Assembly: GCA_902536295.1 (NCBI GenBank)
Contig: CACAWS010000002.1
Coordinates: forward strand, 90,227 to 154,226
Direction of reading: 5' to 3'
Source: an uncultured SAR86 cluster bacterium
Lineage (GTDB): Bacteria > Pseudomonadota > Gammaproteobacteria > Magnimaribacterales > AG-339-G14
DNA: 64,000 bases
Below are positions 56,393 to 64,000 of the stretch, one piece after another (within the stretch, counting starts at the first letter, position 1; the number at the start of each line of letters is the position of its first letter). The position numbers were made by a program, and so were the translations under genes. The notes below the pieces were generated by a model, which had not been told where the DNA came from, made no database searches, and saw only the letters and a list, made by a program, of their open reading frames with translations.

Positions 56393-57272
56393 GAAGTTCT
56401 TGATTAAGTTTATTTACGCTTTGGTTTTTTTTGCATTGAATAGCACCCGTTAAAGAATTTCTCAAAAATAAAAGATCAGATACATTAGATAATTCTTTTG
56501 CTTTGGAAGTTTTAATGACTTTTCCTTTATCATCTAATATTTCTACCTTAGCTCCACTGGTAAGGTAAAGTCCTGCCTCGAGAGTACATCGATCTCCTAA
56601 AGGAATGCCTAATCCAGAGTTTGCTCCTAAAAGACAGTTTTTTCCAATAGAGATTTTAATATTATTTCCTCCAGAAAGAGTTCCCATTGTAGAAGCTCCG
56701 CCACCAATGTCAGTATTCTCATCAACTATTACTCCTTGGGAAATTCTACCTTCTACCATTGCTTCACCAAGTGTACCCGCATTGAAGTTTATAAATCCTT
56801 CATGCATTACTGTAGTTCCAGGTCCCAGATGTGCTCCTAATCTTACTCTGCTAGTATCAGCAACTCTTATATCATTGAGAGCAACATAATCCGTTAAAGA
56901 AGGAAATTTATCTAATGAAAAAATTTTAATTATTTTTTTATTAATTCTAGATTCATATAATACTTCTGATAACTCATTTGTATCTATGGGCCCTATAGAC
57001 GTCCAAGCAACATTAGGAAGAATCCCAAAAATTCCTTCCAAATTTGTTTGATTAGGTTTAACAAGTCTTAATGAGATTAGATGCAATTTTAAATAAGCCT
57101 CGGGAACATTTGAGGGAGGAATATCATCAGAAATTTTCACCAATTCATGACTTTCAATTTTTTCTATATCTTTATCTGAATCATAAATATTTTTTGGATG
57201 GAAATACATATCTAAGTATTCTCCTTTCTTGTTTTTATTTCCTATTCCAAGGCCGGTCCAATTATTACTCAT
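56382..57272 (-). CDS. dapD: Tetrahydrodipicolinate N-succinyltransferase
   Basis: DapD succinylates tetrahydrodipicolinate in the succinylase branch of lysine and diaminopimelate synthesis. The 296-residue protein has the long form seen in Pseudomonas: DYVALNDIRVADTSRVRLGA, LGPGTTVMHEGFINFNAGTL, EGRISQGVIVDENTDIGGG and a beta-helix. It lies 5 bp after dapC. With dapB and dapC in the window, the branch is largely visible. Confidence 0.94.
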   Translation of the reverse strand: MSNNWTGLGIGNKNKKGEYLDMYFHPKNIYDSDKDIEKIESHELVKISDDIPPSNVPEAYLKLHLISLRLVKPNQTNLEGIFGILPNVAWTSIGPIDTNELSEVLYESRINKKIIKIFSLDKFPSLTDYVALNDIRVADTSRVRLGAHLGPGTTVMHEGFINFNAGTLGEAMVEGRISQGVIVDENTDIGGGASTMGTLSGGNNIKISIGKNCLLGANSGLGIPLGDRCTLEAGLYLTSGAKVEILDDKGKVIKTSKAKELSNVSDLLFLRNSLTGAIQCKKNQSVNKLNQELHDN

Positions 57273-57277
57273 AATTA

Positions 57278-58444
57278 CTACAAGATGTCTGCAATTTTAT
57301 CTAAAGCTTCTTTGATTATTTTATTATCATGTACTAAGGCAATTCTTACATAGTTTTCCGCAGGATTCTTTCCATTTTTTGAAACAGCAAGATATTTGCC
57401 TGGAAGCGAAATAATATTTTTTTCTTTAAAGAGCGTTTTTGAAAATTTTTCTCCGTTAGGAGTTTTTAGCCACATATAAAATGCACCATCAGGTGCTTTA
57501 TAATTTAGAATTTTATCTGCAAGATAAAAGTTTTTATTGTAAAACCTTCTATTATCTTCAACAATTTCTTCATCAGACCATGCCGTAGCACTAGCTATTT
57601 GAATCGGAAGAGGAATACTCACTCCATGGAAAGATCTATATTTTTTAAAATTATTAATAAGTTTTTTATCTCCACAAATCATCCCAGATCTAAAACCAGG
57701 TAAATTTGATCTTTTTGATAAACTATGAAGAGAAACGATATTTTTAAAATTTCCAAATTCCTTATATGAGGTTTCTATAAAACTATGAGGCTTTGATTCG
57801 CGATAAATGTCAATGTAACATTCATCACTAACAATATAGAATTCATATTTCCTAGAGAGTTTTATTATTTTTCTGATTTCGTCTTTTTTCATAACATTTC
57901 CAGTAGGATTAGAAGGCGAACAAGCAACAAATATTTGACATTTTTTCCAAACATCTTCTTTTACTGAATCTAGATCAAGAGAAAAATTATTATCTTCATT
58001 TAAGTTTATTTGTTTAGAAATTCCTCCAGCAAGGAGTGCTGCTCCCCCATAAATTTGGTAGAAAGGGTTAGGCATTAACACGAAAGGTTTTGCGGATTTA
58101 ATTTTCTTATTAAATAGCGATTGAATGACTGAGAAAGTTCCTTCCCGAGTACCTCCAAGATTTAGGATATTGTCGTTTGAGACTTCTTTTATATTGAATC
58201 TTTTTTTTAAGTAACCTTTGTAGGAAGAGTTGAGAGCATTCATACTTCCCAGAGGAGGGTACTGGGAAAATAGCTCTTTATTTTTGGCAAGAATTTTAAG
58301 CACTTCTCTGCTTGCTCTTTTTTTTGGCTCACCAATTGATAAATTTATTAGATCATTATCCTTTTTATTTGGATTAACTGAGGAAAGCAATCTTCTTAAC
58401 TTATCAAATGGATAAGATTCTATTTCGTTAATAAGATGATTCAT
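57278..58444 (-). CDS. dapC: Succinyldiaminopimelate transaminase
   Basis: DapC is the PLP-dependent aminotransferase that makes N-succinyl-diaminopimelate, using the product of DapD. The 388-residue class I aminotransferase has SIGEPKKRAS, YPPLGSMNAL, CSPSNPTGNVM, the PLP lysine in SLSKRSNLPGFRSGM and the arginine region near the C-terminus (NYVRIALV). It overlaps map by 4 bp. Adjacency to dapD supports DapC over other aminotransferases. Confidence 0.92.
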   Translation of the reverse strand: MNHLINEIESYPFDKLRRLLSSVNPNKKDNDLINLSIGEPKKRASREVLKILAKNKELFSQYPPLGSMNALNSSYKGYLKKRFNIKEVSNDNILNLGGTREGTFSVIQSLFNKKIKSAKPFVLMPNPFYQIYGGAALLAGGISKQINLNEDNNFSLDLDSVKEDVWKKCQIFVACSPSNPTGNVMKKDEIRKIIKLSRKYEFYIVSDECYIDIYRESKPHSFIETSYKEFGNFKNIVSLHSLSKRSNLPGFRSGMICGDKKLINNFKKYRSFHGVSIPLPIQIASATAWSDEEIVEDNRRFYNKNFYLADKILNYKAPDGAFYMWLKTPNGEKFSKTLFKEKNIISLPGKYLAVSKNGKNPAENYVRIALVHDNKIIKEALDKIADIL

Positions 58445-59208
58445 TCTATAGTTTCTTCTTGTCTTAGGGTTAAAACTTCATAACCTGACTCAGTTACTAA
58501 AATGGTATGCTCCCATTGAGCGGAAAGACGTCCATCTATTGTTTCAACAGTCCAGCCATCACTTTTTGATAATTTAGTCTTGTGGCTTCCAATATTTATC
58601 ATTGGTTCAATCGTAAAGCACATTCCTTCTTGCAGTGACAGGCCAGTATTGGGTATACCATAATGAAGCACCTGAGGGTCTTCATGAAATACTCGGCCAA
58701 TGCCATGGCCACAATAATCTCTTACAACAGAGTAGTGATTTTTTTCAGCAATGGATTGAATTTTATGTCCAATATCTCCTAGCCTAGCTCCAGGTTTCAC
58801 AATTTTTATTGCTTCATACATACACTGCTGAGTGACATCTATTAATCTTCTTGCATGAGGCTTTTCAGAACCAACCATAAACATTTTGCTCGTATCTCCA
58901 TGAAAACCATCTTTAATCACAGTAACGTCAATATTTAAAATATCTCCATCTTTTAGAATTTTAGATTCACTTGGAATTCCATGGCACACAACTTGATTTA
59001 TAGAAGTACAGATAGACTTAGGAAAGCCTTTATAGTTTAAAGGAGCAGGAATACATCCAAGATCTTCTGTTATGTACTCATGACAAATTCTATCCAATTC
59101 TCCAGTAGAAATCCCAGGCTTTACGAATTCACCAATCATTTCAAGAGTCTTAGAGGCAAGCTTGCCCGCAAACTTCATTTTTTTTATTTCTTCAGAATTT
59201 TTTATCAT
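58441..59208 (-). CDS. map: Methionine aminopeptidase, type I
   Basis: Map removes the initiator methionine from new proteins. From the ATG at 59208 the 255-residue protein aligns with E. coli Map at once (MIKNSEEIKKMKFAGKLASK). A longer start at 59277 adds 23 residues with no ribosome binding site and would run into the candidate carA control region; it is not excluded. The pita-bread fold's metal ligands are seen in NIDVTVIKDGFHGDTS, CGHGIGRVFHEDPQ and FTIEPMIN. In E. coli map is divergent from rpsB; here it is divergent from carA. Confidence 0.95.
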   Translation of the reverse strand: MIKNSEEIKKMKFAGKLASKTLEMIGEFVKPGISTGELDRICHEYITEDLGCIPAPLNYKGFPKSICTSINQVVCHGIPSESKILKDGDILNIDVTVIKDGFHGDTSKMFMVGSEKPHARRLIDVTQQCMYEAIKIVKPGARLGDIGHKIQSIAEKNHYSVVRDYCGHGIGRVFHEDPQVLHYGIPNTGLSLQEGMCFTIEPMINIGSHKTKLSKSDGWTVETIDGRLSAQWEHTILVTESGYEVLTLRQEETIE

Positions 59209-59226
59209 TTTCTTTTGATATATCCA

Positions 59227-59255
59227 TGGACTAAACGACTTTAATTCATTATAGT
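59227..59255 (+). promoter_or_regulatory. Candidate carAB promoter
   Basis: TGGACT (59227-59232) and TATAGT (59250-59255) are separated by 17 bp, matching four and five of six consensus positions. Transcription would start near 59262, before the hairpin at 59289-59322 and the carA start at 59341. This is pattern matching only, in the map/carA divergent gap. Confidence 0.42.
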
Positions 59256-59264
59256 CATTTTTTA

Positions 59265-59351
59265 ATGCAATCGGCATTAGTTGTTATTATCGCGATACTA
59301 AGATTTGTTTCTTTGTCGCGATTTTTTTTAATTTTTAGCTTTGAAAAATAA
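59265..59351 (+). other. Possible 28-codon leader ORF through the carA attenuator
   Basis: A short frame starts at ATG 59265 and stops at TAA 59349-59351, inside carA. It runs through the hairpin and U-run and is rich in Phe, Leu and Ile (for example RFVSLSRFFLIFSF). No ribosome binding site precedes it, and the predicted transcript start is only a few bases upstream. It would be a pyrBI-type leader peptide if translated; this is weak. Confidence 0.25.
59289..59329 (+). terminator. Intrinsic-terminator-like hairpin before carA (attenuator candidate)
   Basis: ATCGCGATA (59289-59297) pairs with TGTCGCGAT (59314-59322) in nine base pairs, one of them G-T, around a 16-nt loop. Eight T residues (59322-59329) follow directly. 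Both arms contain the palindrome TCGCGA. The structure ends 11 bp before the carA start and has no upstream plus-strand gene to terminate, which points to attenuation of carAB. Confidence 0.55.
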
Positions 59352-60465
59352 CCAAATTAAATTCGGTAAACTTACTTTAAAAACAGGTCATACTTTTTTT
59401 GGAGAAATCTTTGGTGCAACTGACCCTCAAGTTGGCGAAATCATTTTTAATACCTCAATGTCTGGCTATCAAGAGGTAATCACCGATTTATCTTATACAG
59501 ATCAAATTGTCTGTTTTACTTATCCTCACATAGGGAATGTAGGAACTAATGATCAAGATTTAGAATCTTTTTCTGGAGGATGTAAAGGGATTGTAATTAG
59601 AGAGACAACAAAAATTACAAGCAACTGGAGAAATAATGAAGAATTGTCTTTATTCCTTGAAAAAAAAGGTATAACAGGGTTATCCGGAATAGACACAAGA
59701 CAGCTCACTAGAATTTTAAGAGAACAAGGTTCTCAACCTGCAGTTATTTCATTAAAGGATTGTTCAGAAAAAAAAATAGAATCTTTATTTAATTCCTTTG
59801 GCGATTTAAAGGGGAAAGATCTAGCTCAAAAAGTCTCATGCAGTGAAAACTATATCTGGAGCGAAGGCTCAATAAATTCAAAATCAGATCCAAAAAAAAT
59901 ATTTAAAGTTGTGGCTTTCGATTTTGGTGTAAAACACAATATCTTAAGGCTGCTAGTAGACAGGGGTTGCGAAGTGAACGTAGTTCCCGCAAGAACCTCT
60001 GCAGAGGAAGTTTTAAAAATGAATCCAGATGGGGTCTTTCTTTCTAACGGACCAGGTGATCCAGATCCTTGTGATTATGCAATAAATGCCATAAGAAAAA
60101 TCTTAGATACGAATATCCCTATTTTTGGGATTTGTTTAGGACATCAGTTACTAGGTTTAGCCCTTGGACTTAAAACAGAAAAAATGAAATTTGGACATCA
60201 CGGAGCAAATCATCCTGTTAAAGATTTAATAAGCAATGAAGTTTTTATTACTAGTCAGAATCACGGATTTACTATAAGCGAAAGTAGTATCAAAAATAAC
60301 AATAATGTAATGGTTACTCACAGATCTCTTTTTGATAACACGATTCAAGGAATATCCTTTGCAGATGACAGAGTATTTAGCTTTCAAGGTCATCCAGAAG
60401 CGAGTCCGGGGCCTCAAGATATCAGAAGTCTATTTGATAAATTTATAAACAACATGTCTAAGTAA
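59341..60465 (+). CDS. carA: Carbamoyl-phosphate synthase small subunit
   Basis: CarA hydrolyses glutamine and passes ammonia to CarB for carbamoyl phosphate, used in arginine and pyrimidine synthesis. The 374-residue protein starts at a TTG and aligns with the family from there: GEIIFNTSMSGYQEVITDLS, TYPHIGNVGTND. The glutaminase domain has GICLGHQLLG with the catalytic Cys and HPEASPGP with the His-Glu pair. No Shine-Dalgarno sequence is visible. A hairpin with a U-run lies just upstream. Confidence 0.97.
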   Translation: MKNNQIKFGKLTLKTGHTFFGEIFGATDPQVGEIIFNTSMSGYQEVITDLSYTDQIVCFTYPHIGNVGTNDQDLESFSGGCKGIVIRETTKITSNWRNNEELSLFLEKKGITGLSGIDTRQLTRILREQGSQPAVISLKDCSEKKIESLFNSFGDLKGKDLAQKVSCSENYIWSEGSINSKSDPKKIFKVVAFDFGVKHNILRLLVDRGCEVNVVPARTSAEEVLKMNPDGVFLSNGPGDPDPCDYAINAIRKILDTNIPIFGICLGHQLLGLALGLKTEKMKFGHHGANHPVKDLISNEVFITSQNHGFTISESSIKNNNNVMVTHRSLFDNTIQGISFADDRVFSFQGHPEASPGPQDIRSLFDKFINNMSK

Positions 60466-60471
60466 GAAAAA

Positions 60472-63400
60472 ATGCCTAAAAGAAAAGACTTAAACTCGAT
60501 ACTCATTATAGGCGCTGGCCCAATTGTAATAGGACAAGCATGTGAATTTGATTATTCAGGAGTTCAAGCTTGCAAAGCTTTAAGAGAGGAGGGCTACAAG
60601 GTAATTTTAGTTAATTCTAACCCTGCAACGATTATGACAGATCCCGAGTTAGCAGATGCTACTTATATAGAACCAATAAATTGGAAGTCTCTTAAGAAAA
60701 TAATTGCTCAAGAAAGACCAGACGCCATTTTACCTACCATGGGTGGCCAAACCGGCTTGAATGCTGCTTTGGATTTAAACAAACATGGAGTTTTAAAAGA
60801 GTTTGACGTCGAATTAATAGGTGCTACGAAGGAGGCAATTGACAAAGCAGAGGATAGGGAATTATTTGCAGAGTGTATGAGAAAAATTGGTCTAGATACT
60901 CCTAAAGCTGGGTTAGCTCATAACATTTCAGAAGCTAAAAAGATCTTAGAACTTGTTGGATTTCCTTGCATTATCCGACCAAATTTTACAATGGGAGGCT
61001 CAGGTAGCGGAATTGCTTATAATCCTGAGGAATTCGAAGAAATTTGTGAAAGGGGTTTAGATCTATCACCAACCACCGAACTTTATATTGATCAGTACCT
61101 CTCTGGCTGGAAAGAATACGAAATGGAGGTAGTAAGAGATAAGGCAGACAATTGTATTATTATTTGCAGCATTGAAAATTTTGATCCTATGGGAGTTCAC
61201 ACGGGAGATTCAATAACCGTAGCTCCTGCTCAGACATTGACAGATAAGGAATATCAAAAAATGAGAAATGCATCCATGGCAATTCTTAGAGAAATTGGGG
61301 TTGAGACTGGAGGTTCAAATGTACAATTTTCAATTAACCCCGAAAACGGAGACATGGTGGTTATTGAAATGAATCCTAGAGTATCAAGATCATCAGCATT
61401 AGCTTCTAAAGCGACAGGATTTCCGATTGCTAAAATTGCAGCAAAATTAGCTGTAGGTTTCACTTTAGATGAATTAAAGAATGATATAAGTGGAGACGGT
61501 ATTCCTGCATCTTTTGAACCCACAATTGATTATGTCGTTACTAAGATTCCAAGGTTTAATTTCGAGAAATTTCCAGGAGCTGAAGAAATATTAACATCTC
61601 AGATGAAATCTGTCGGAGAAGTCATGGCAATTGGATCTTCTTTTCAAGAATCCTTTCAGAAGGCAATAAGAGGGCTTGAAATTGGTAAGTGTGGACTAGT
61701 TGAACTTGAAATTAAACCATCAAAATCTGAAATACGCTCAAGACTTATTTCACCAACGCCCGAAAGAATTTTTTATATAGCTGAGGCTTTCAGGAAAGGA
61801 TATTCAACTGAAGAAATATTTGAAATTTCTGGTATAGATCCATGGTTTTTATCAGAGATACAAGAGTTGGTTACATATGAAAATGTAATTAAAAAAAAGG
61901 ATTTCTTAAAAGATGCAAATGCTTTTCGTGGAGCAAAGAAAAGAGGCTTTTCAGATGAAAGAATAGCTCAACTTATAGATAAAAAAGAATCAGAGATAAG
62001 GAAAGTAAGAAAAAAATTAAAGATTAATCCAATTTTTAAAAGAGTTGATACCTGCGGTGCAGAATTTAGGACATCAACTGCATACATGTATTCAACTTAC
62101 CAAGATGAATGTGAATCCGATCCTACTGAGAACAAAAAAATAATGGTTTTGGGTGGTGGTCCAAATAGAATTGGTCAAGGAATAGAGTTTGATTATTGCT
62201 GTGTTCATGCAGCGCAGGCTTTAAAGGAAGAAGGTTACGAAACAATCATGGTGAACTGTAATCCTGAAACTGTATCCACAGATTACGATACTTCAGATCG
62301 TCTATATTTTGAACCAATAACTTTAGAGGATGTCATCGAAATAGTTGAGATTGAAAAACCTGAGGGCTTAATAATCCAGTTTGGAGGCCAAACGCCTCTC
62401 AAGCTTGCGAGTGCTCTCGAAGAGCTTAGAATTCCAATTTTAGGAACTTCTCCTGATCAAATAGATTTATCTGAAGATAGAGAGCGATTTTTAAATTTTG
62501 TAAAAAAATTTAATTTGACTCAACCTCCAAATGGAATGGCATCAAATAATAAAGAGGCTTTAAATTTAGCTAATTCAATTGGTTACCCTTTGGTTGTAAG
62601 ACCCTCTTATGTTCTAGGAGGAAGAGCTATGGAGATAGTTTATGATGATAAAGATTTAATTAAATATTTAAATTCCGCATTCCAAGTAAATGATGCAAAT
62701 CCAGTACTTCTTGATAGATTTTTAGATATTGCAGTCGAATTTGATGTTGAGGCTATTAGTGATGGGAACGAAATTGTGATTTGTGGAATTTTACAACATA
62801 TAGAGCAAGCTGGTGTTCATTCAGGTGATTCAGCGTGTTCTATTCCGCCTTATGATTCTTCTCCTGAAGTAATAGAAAAAATTAAAATTGAGGTAAATAA
62901 AGTTATTTCGAATATGGAAATTGTAGGTTTAGTAAATGTCCAATTAGCCTATGTAAATGACCAAGTATACCTTTTAGAAGTAAACCCAAGAGCTTCGAGA
63001 ACAATTCCTTTTGTTTCAAAAGCTTTAGGAATACCATTAGCAAGAATCGCTGCGAAAGTTATGGCAGGTAAAAAATTGAAAGAATTAGGCTTTGATAAAG
63101 TTCCAAAAATTAAAAGATATTGTGTAAAAGAGGCAGTTTTGCCATTCAATAAATTTCAAAATGTAGATCCAATTTTGGGGCCTGAAATGAGATCTACCGG
63201 AGAGGTAATGGGAATTGGAGCTTCTTTCGCAGAAGCTTTTGAAAAAGCCGAAATAGCTGCAGGAGTTGAAATACCAAAATATGGGTCAGTATTTATAAGC
63301 GTTAGAGATACGGATAAACAATTTCTATCGGAGATTGTAAATTCTTTGAGTGAAGAAGGGTTTAAACTTATTGCTACAAAAGGAACTGCCAATGTTATAA

Positions 63401-63666
63401 AAGAAATGGGATTTAAAGTTAAGCTAATTAAGAAAGTTCTTGAGGGAAGGCCCAATATAATTGACTTAATGAAAAACAACGAAGTTGATCTTGTAATTAA
63501 CACTACAGAAGGTAGAGAGTCTATTCGAGACTCTTCGTCGATTAGAAGAACTGCTTTAGATCAAAAAATATGTTGTACCACCACAATTCAAGGCGCTAAA
63601 GCGATTTGCGAAGTTCTTACGAAAAAAGTTGATTGGTCTTATCAAAAATTACAAGATATGAAGTAA
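60472..63666 (+). CDS. carB: Carbamoyl-phosphate synthase large subunit
   Basis: CarB makes carbamoyl phosphate from bicarbonate, ammonia and two ATP. The 1064-residue protein has the duplicated ATP-grasp halves: [20 protein letters not shown] in the first and [20 protein letters not shown] in the second, with [10 protein letters not shown] and [10 protein letters not shown] motifs. The C-terminal allosteric domain (residues about 930-1064) is present, so UMP and ornithine control is possible. It follows carA by 6 bp and precedes greA by 2 bp. Confidence 0.98.
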   Translation: MPKRKDLNSILIIGAGPIVIGQACEFDYSGVQACKALREEGYKVILVNSNPATIMTDPELADATYIEPINWKSLKKIIAQERPDAILPTMGGQTGLNAALDLNKHGVLKEFDVELIGATKEAIDKAEDRELFAECMRKIGLDTPKAGLAHNISEAKKILELVGFPCIIRPNFTMGGSGSGIAYNPEEFEEICERGLDLSPTTELYIDQYLSGWKEYEMEVVRDKADNCIIICSIENFDPMGVHTGDSITVAPAQTLTDKEYQKMRNASMAILREIGVETGGSNVQFSINPENGDMVVIEMNPRVSRSSALASKATGFPIAKIAAKLAVGFTLDELKNDISGDGIPASFEPTIDYVVTKIPRFNFEKFPGAEEILTSQMKSVGEVMAIGSSFQESFQKAIRGLEIGKCGLVELEIKPSKSEIRSRLISPTPERIFYIAEAFRKGYSTEEIFEISGIDPWFLSEIQELVTYENVIKKKDFLKDANAFRGAKKRGFSDERIAQLIDKKESEIRKVRKKLKINPIFKRVDTCGAEFRTSTAYMYSTYQDECESDPTENKKIMVLGGGPNRIGQGIEFDYCCVHAAQALKEEGYETIMVNCNPETVSTDYDTSDRLYFEPITLEDVIEIVEIEKPEGLIIQFGGQTPLKLASALEELRIPILGTSPDQIDLSEDRERFLNFVKKFNLTQPPNGMASNNKEALNLANSIGYPLVVRPSYVLGGRAMEIVYDDKDLIKYLNSAFQVNDANPVLLDRFLDIAVEFDVEAISDGNEIVICGILQHIEQAGVHSGDSACSIPPYDSSPEVIEKIKIEVNKVISNMEIVGLVNVQLAYVNDQVYLLEVNPRASRTIPFVSKALGIPLARIAAKVMAGKKLKELGFDKVPKIKRYCVKEAVLPFNKFQNVDPILGPEMRSTGEVMGIGASFAEAFEKAEIAAGVEIPKYGSVFISVRDTDKQFLSEIVNSLSEEGFKLIATKGTANVIKEMGFKVKLIKKVLEGRPNIIDLMKNNEVDLVINTTEGRESIRDSSSIRRTALDQKICCTTTIQGAKAICEVLTKKVDWSYQKLQDMK

Positions 63667-63668
63667 TA

Positions 63669-64000
63669 ATGTCTGATCGAGAGCCAATGACTAAAGAAGG
63701 GGAGAATGCCTTGCAAAGAGAGCTTCAAAACCTTTTAAAAGTTAGACCAAAAATCTCAAAAGCTATTGCAGAGGCAAGAGAATTTGGTGATTTGAAAGAG
63801 AATGCTGAATATCATGCAGCAAAAGAACAGCAAGGAATATCAGAAGCTAGAATAAGAGAAATAGAATCTAAATTATCTAGATCACAAGTAATTGATATCA
63901 AAGAGATACCTGAGACAGGTAAAGTTATTTTTGGAGCTACAATTAAACTTTATGAAATTGATAATGATCAAGAGGTTAATTACAAGATTGTCGGAGAAGA
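63669..64000 (+). CDS. greA: Transcription elongation factor GreA, 3' end cut by window edge
   Basis: GreA rescues backtracked RNA polymerase by stimulating transcript cleavage. The first 110 codons are visible: [17 protein letters not shown], then [20 protein letters not shown] at the coiled-coil tip with the acidic pair, and the start of the globular C-terminal domain ([12 protein letters not shown]). The ATG follows carB by 2 bp. The carA-carB-greA order matches Pseudomonas. The C-terminal part lies beyond the window. Confidence 0.96.
   Translation, partial: MSDREPMTKEGENALQRELQNLLKVRPKISKAIAEAREFGDLKENAEYHAAKEQQGISEARIREIESKLSRSQVIDIKEIPETGKVIFGATIKLYEIDNDQEVNYKIVGE

Noticed and set aside
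59209..59277. Longer map start at 59277
   Set aside because: The added 23 residues lack a ribosome binding site and family similarity and would cover the candidate carA promoter; kept only as an alternative.
1..64000. CRISPR array, insertion sequence, prophage, toxin-antitoxin or defence island
   Set aside because: No spaced direct repeats, transposase, integrase or such gene pairs were seen; nearly every base belongs to recognised core genes.
1..64000. tRNA or rRNA genes
   Set aside because: The only tRNA-like element seen is the tRNA-like domain of tmRNA at 17331-17680; all other gaps are too short or lack cloverleaf features.

Overview
The window is a dense, low-GC, housekeeping stretch of a gammaproteobacterial chromosome. 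Ribosomal, Fur, BamE, PepA-HolC-ValS and LptFG proteins all resemble the gammaproteobacterial forms. The gene order (spc/alpha operons; grpE-dnaK-dnaJ-dapB; rpsB to accA; pepA-holC-valS; carAB-greA) also matches that class, with frr-uppS-cdsA-dxr-rseP in the Pseudomonas order. Low GC, intergenic gaps mostly under 80 bp, overlapping genes, shortened proteins (ProB, CdsA, TilS) and a missing glnD suggest a streamlined oligotroph of the marine SAR86 type. The taxon is an inference from style, not proven. I see no insertion sequence, prophage, CRISPR array, rRNA or tRNA gene, and no gene-free stretch over 300 bp.

Layout. 1-7436 (+): end of the spc operon and the alpha operon (rplE, cut by the edge, to rplQ). 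7437-15155: uvrA(-)/ssb(+), fabB-fabA(-), rplU-rpmA-obgE-proB(+), rpsT(-). 15220-18179 (-): smpB, the tmRNA gene ssrA, and oligopeptidase A (prlC). 18225-20308 (+): an NSS-family Na+ symporter coupled to a steroid 5-alpha-reductase homologue. 20305-25419: bamE(-), then fur-grpE-dnaK-dnaJ-dapB(+) with a heat-shock-like promoter before dnaK. 25598-44621 (+): one long run from rpsB through translation, isoprenoid, envelope, lipid A, replication and fatty acid genes to tilS. 44611-49006: leuA(-), a probable holD with rimI(+), an aldo/keto reductase, an acetyltransferase, and a membrane-anchored cold-shock-domain protein(-). 49014-53707 (-): pepA-holC-valS. 53763-55949 (+): lptF-lptG. 55946-59208 (-): map-dapC-dapD and an RDD protein. 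59341-64000 (+): carA-carB-greA, cut by the edge.

How the genes work together. Most of the window is core growth machinery: ribosome and RNA polymerase alpha; protein folding (GrpE/DnaK/DnaJ) and ribosome rescue (tmRNA/SmpB); outer-membrane building (BamA, BamE, Skp, RseP, LpxA/B/D, LptF/G); unsaturated fatty acid synthesis (FabA/FabB); isoprenoid and lysine/diaminopimelate steps (Dxr, UppS; DapB/C/D); and replication (DnaE, HolC, probable HolD).

Most worth a second look: (i) the 5-alpha-reductase homologue with both catalytic residues, coupled to the symporter; (ii) a 97-residue unannotated-looking ORF that fits a minimal DNA polymerase III psi subunit; (iii) a promoter, hairpin and U-run before carA that look like an attenuator; (iv) the double swap of conserved junctions (dapB|carA and map|rpsB have become dapB|rpsB and map|carA); (v) a membrane-tethered cold-shock domain; (vi) DnaJ with a collapsed first zinc motif; (vii) all seven convergent gene pairs abutting or overlapping.
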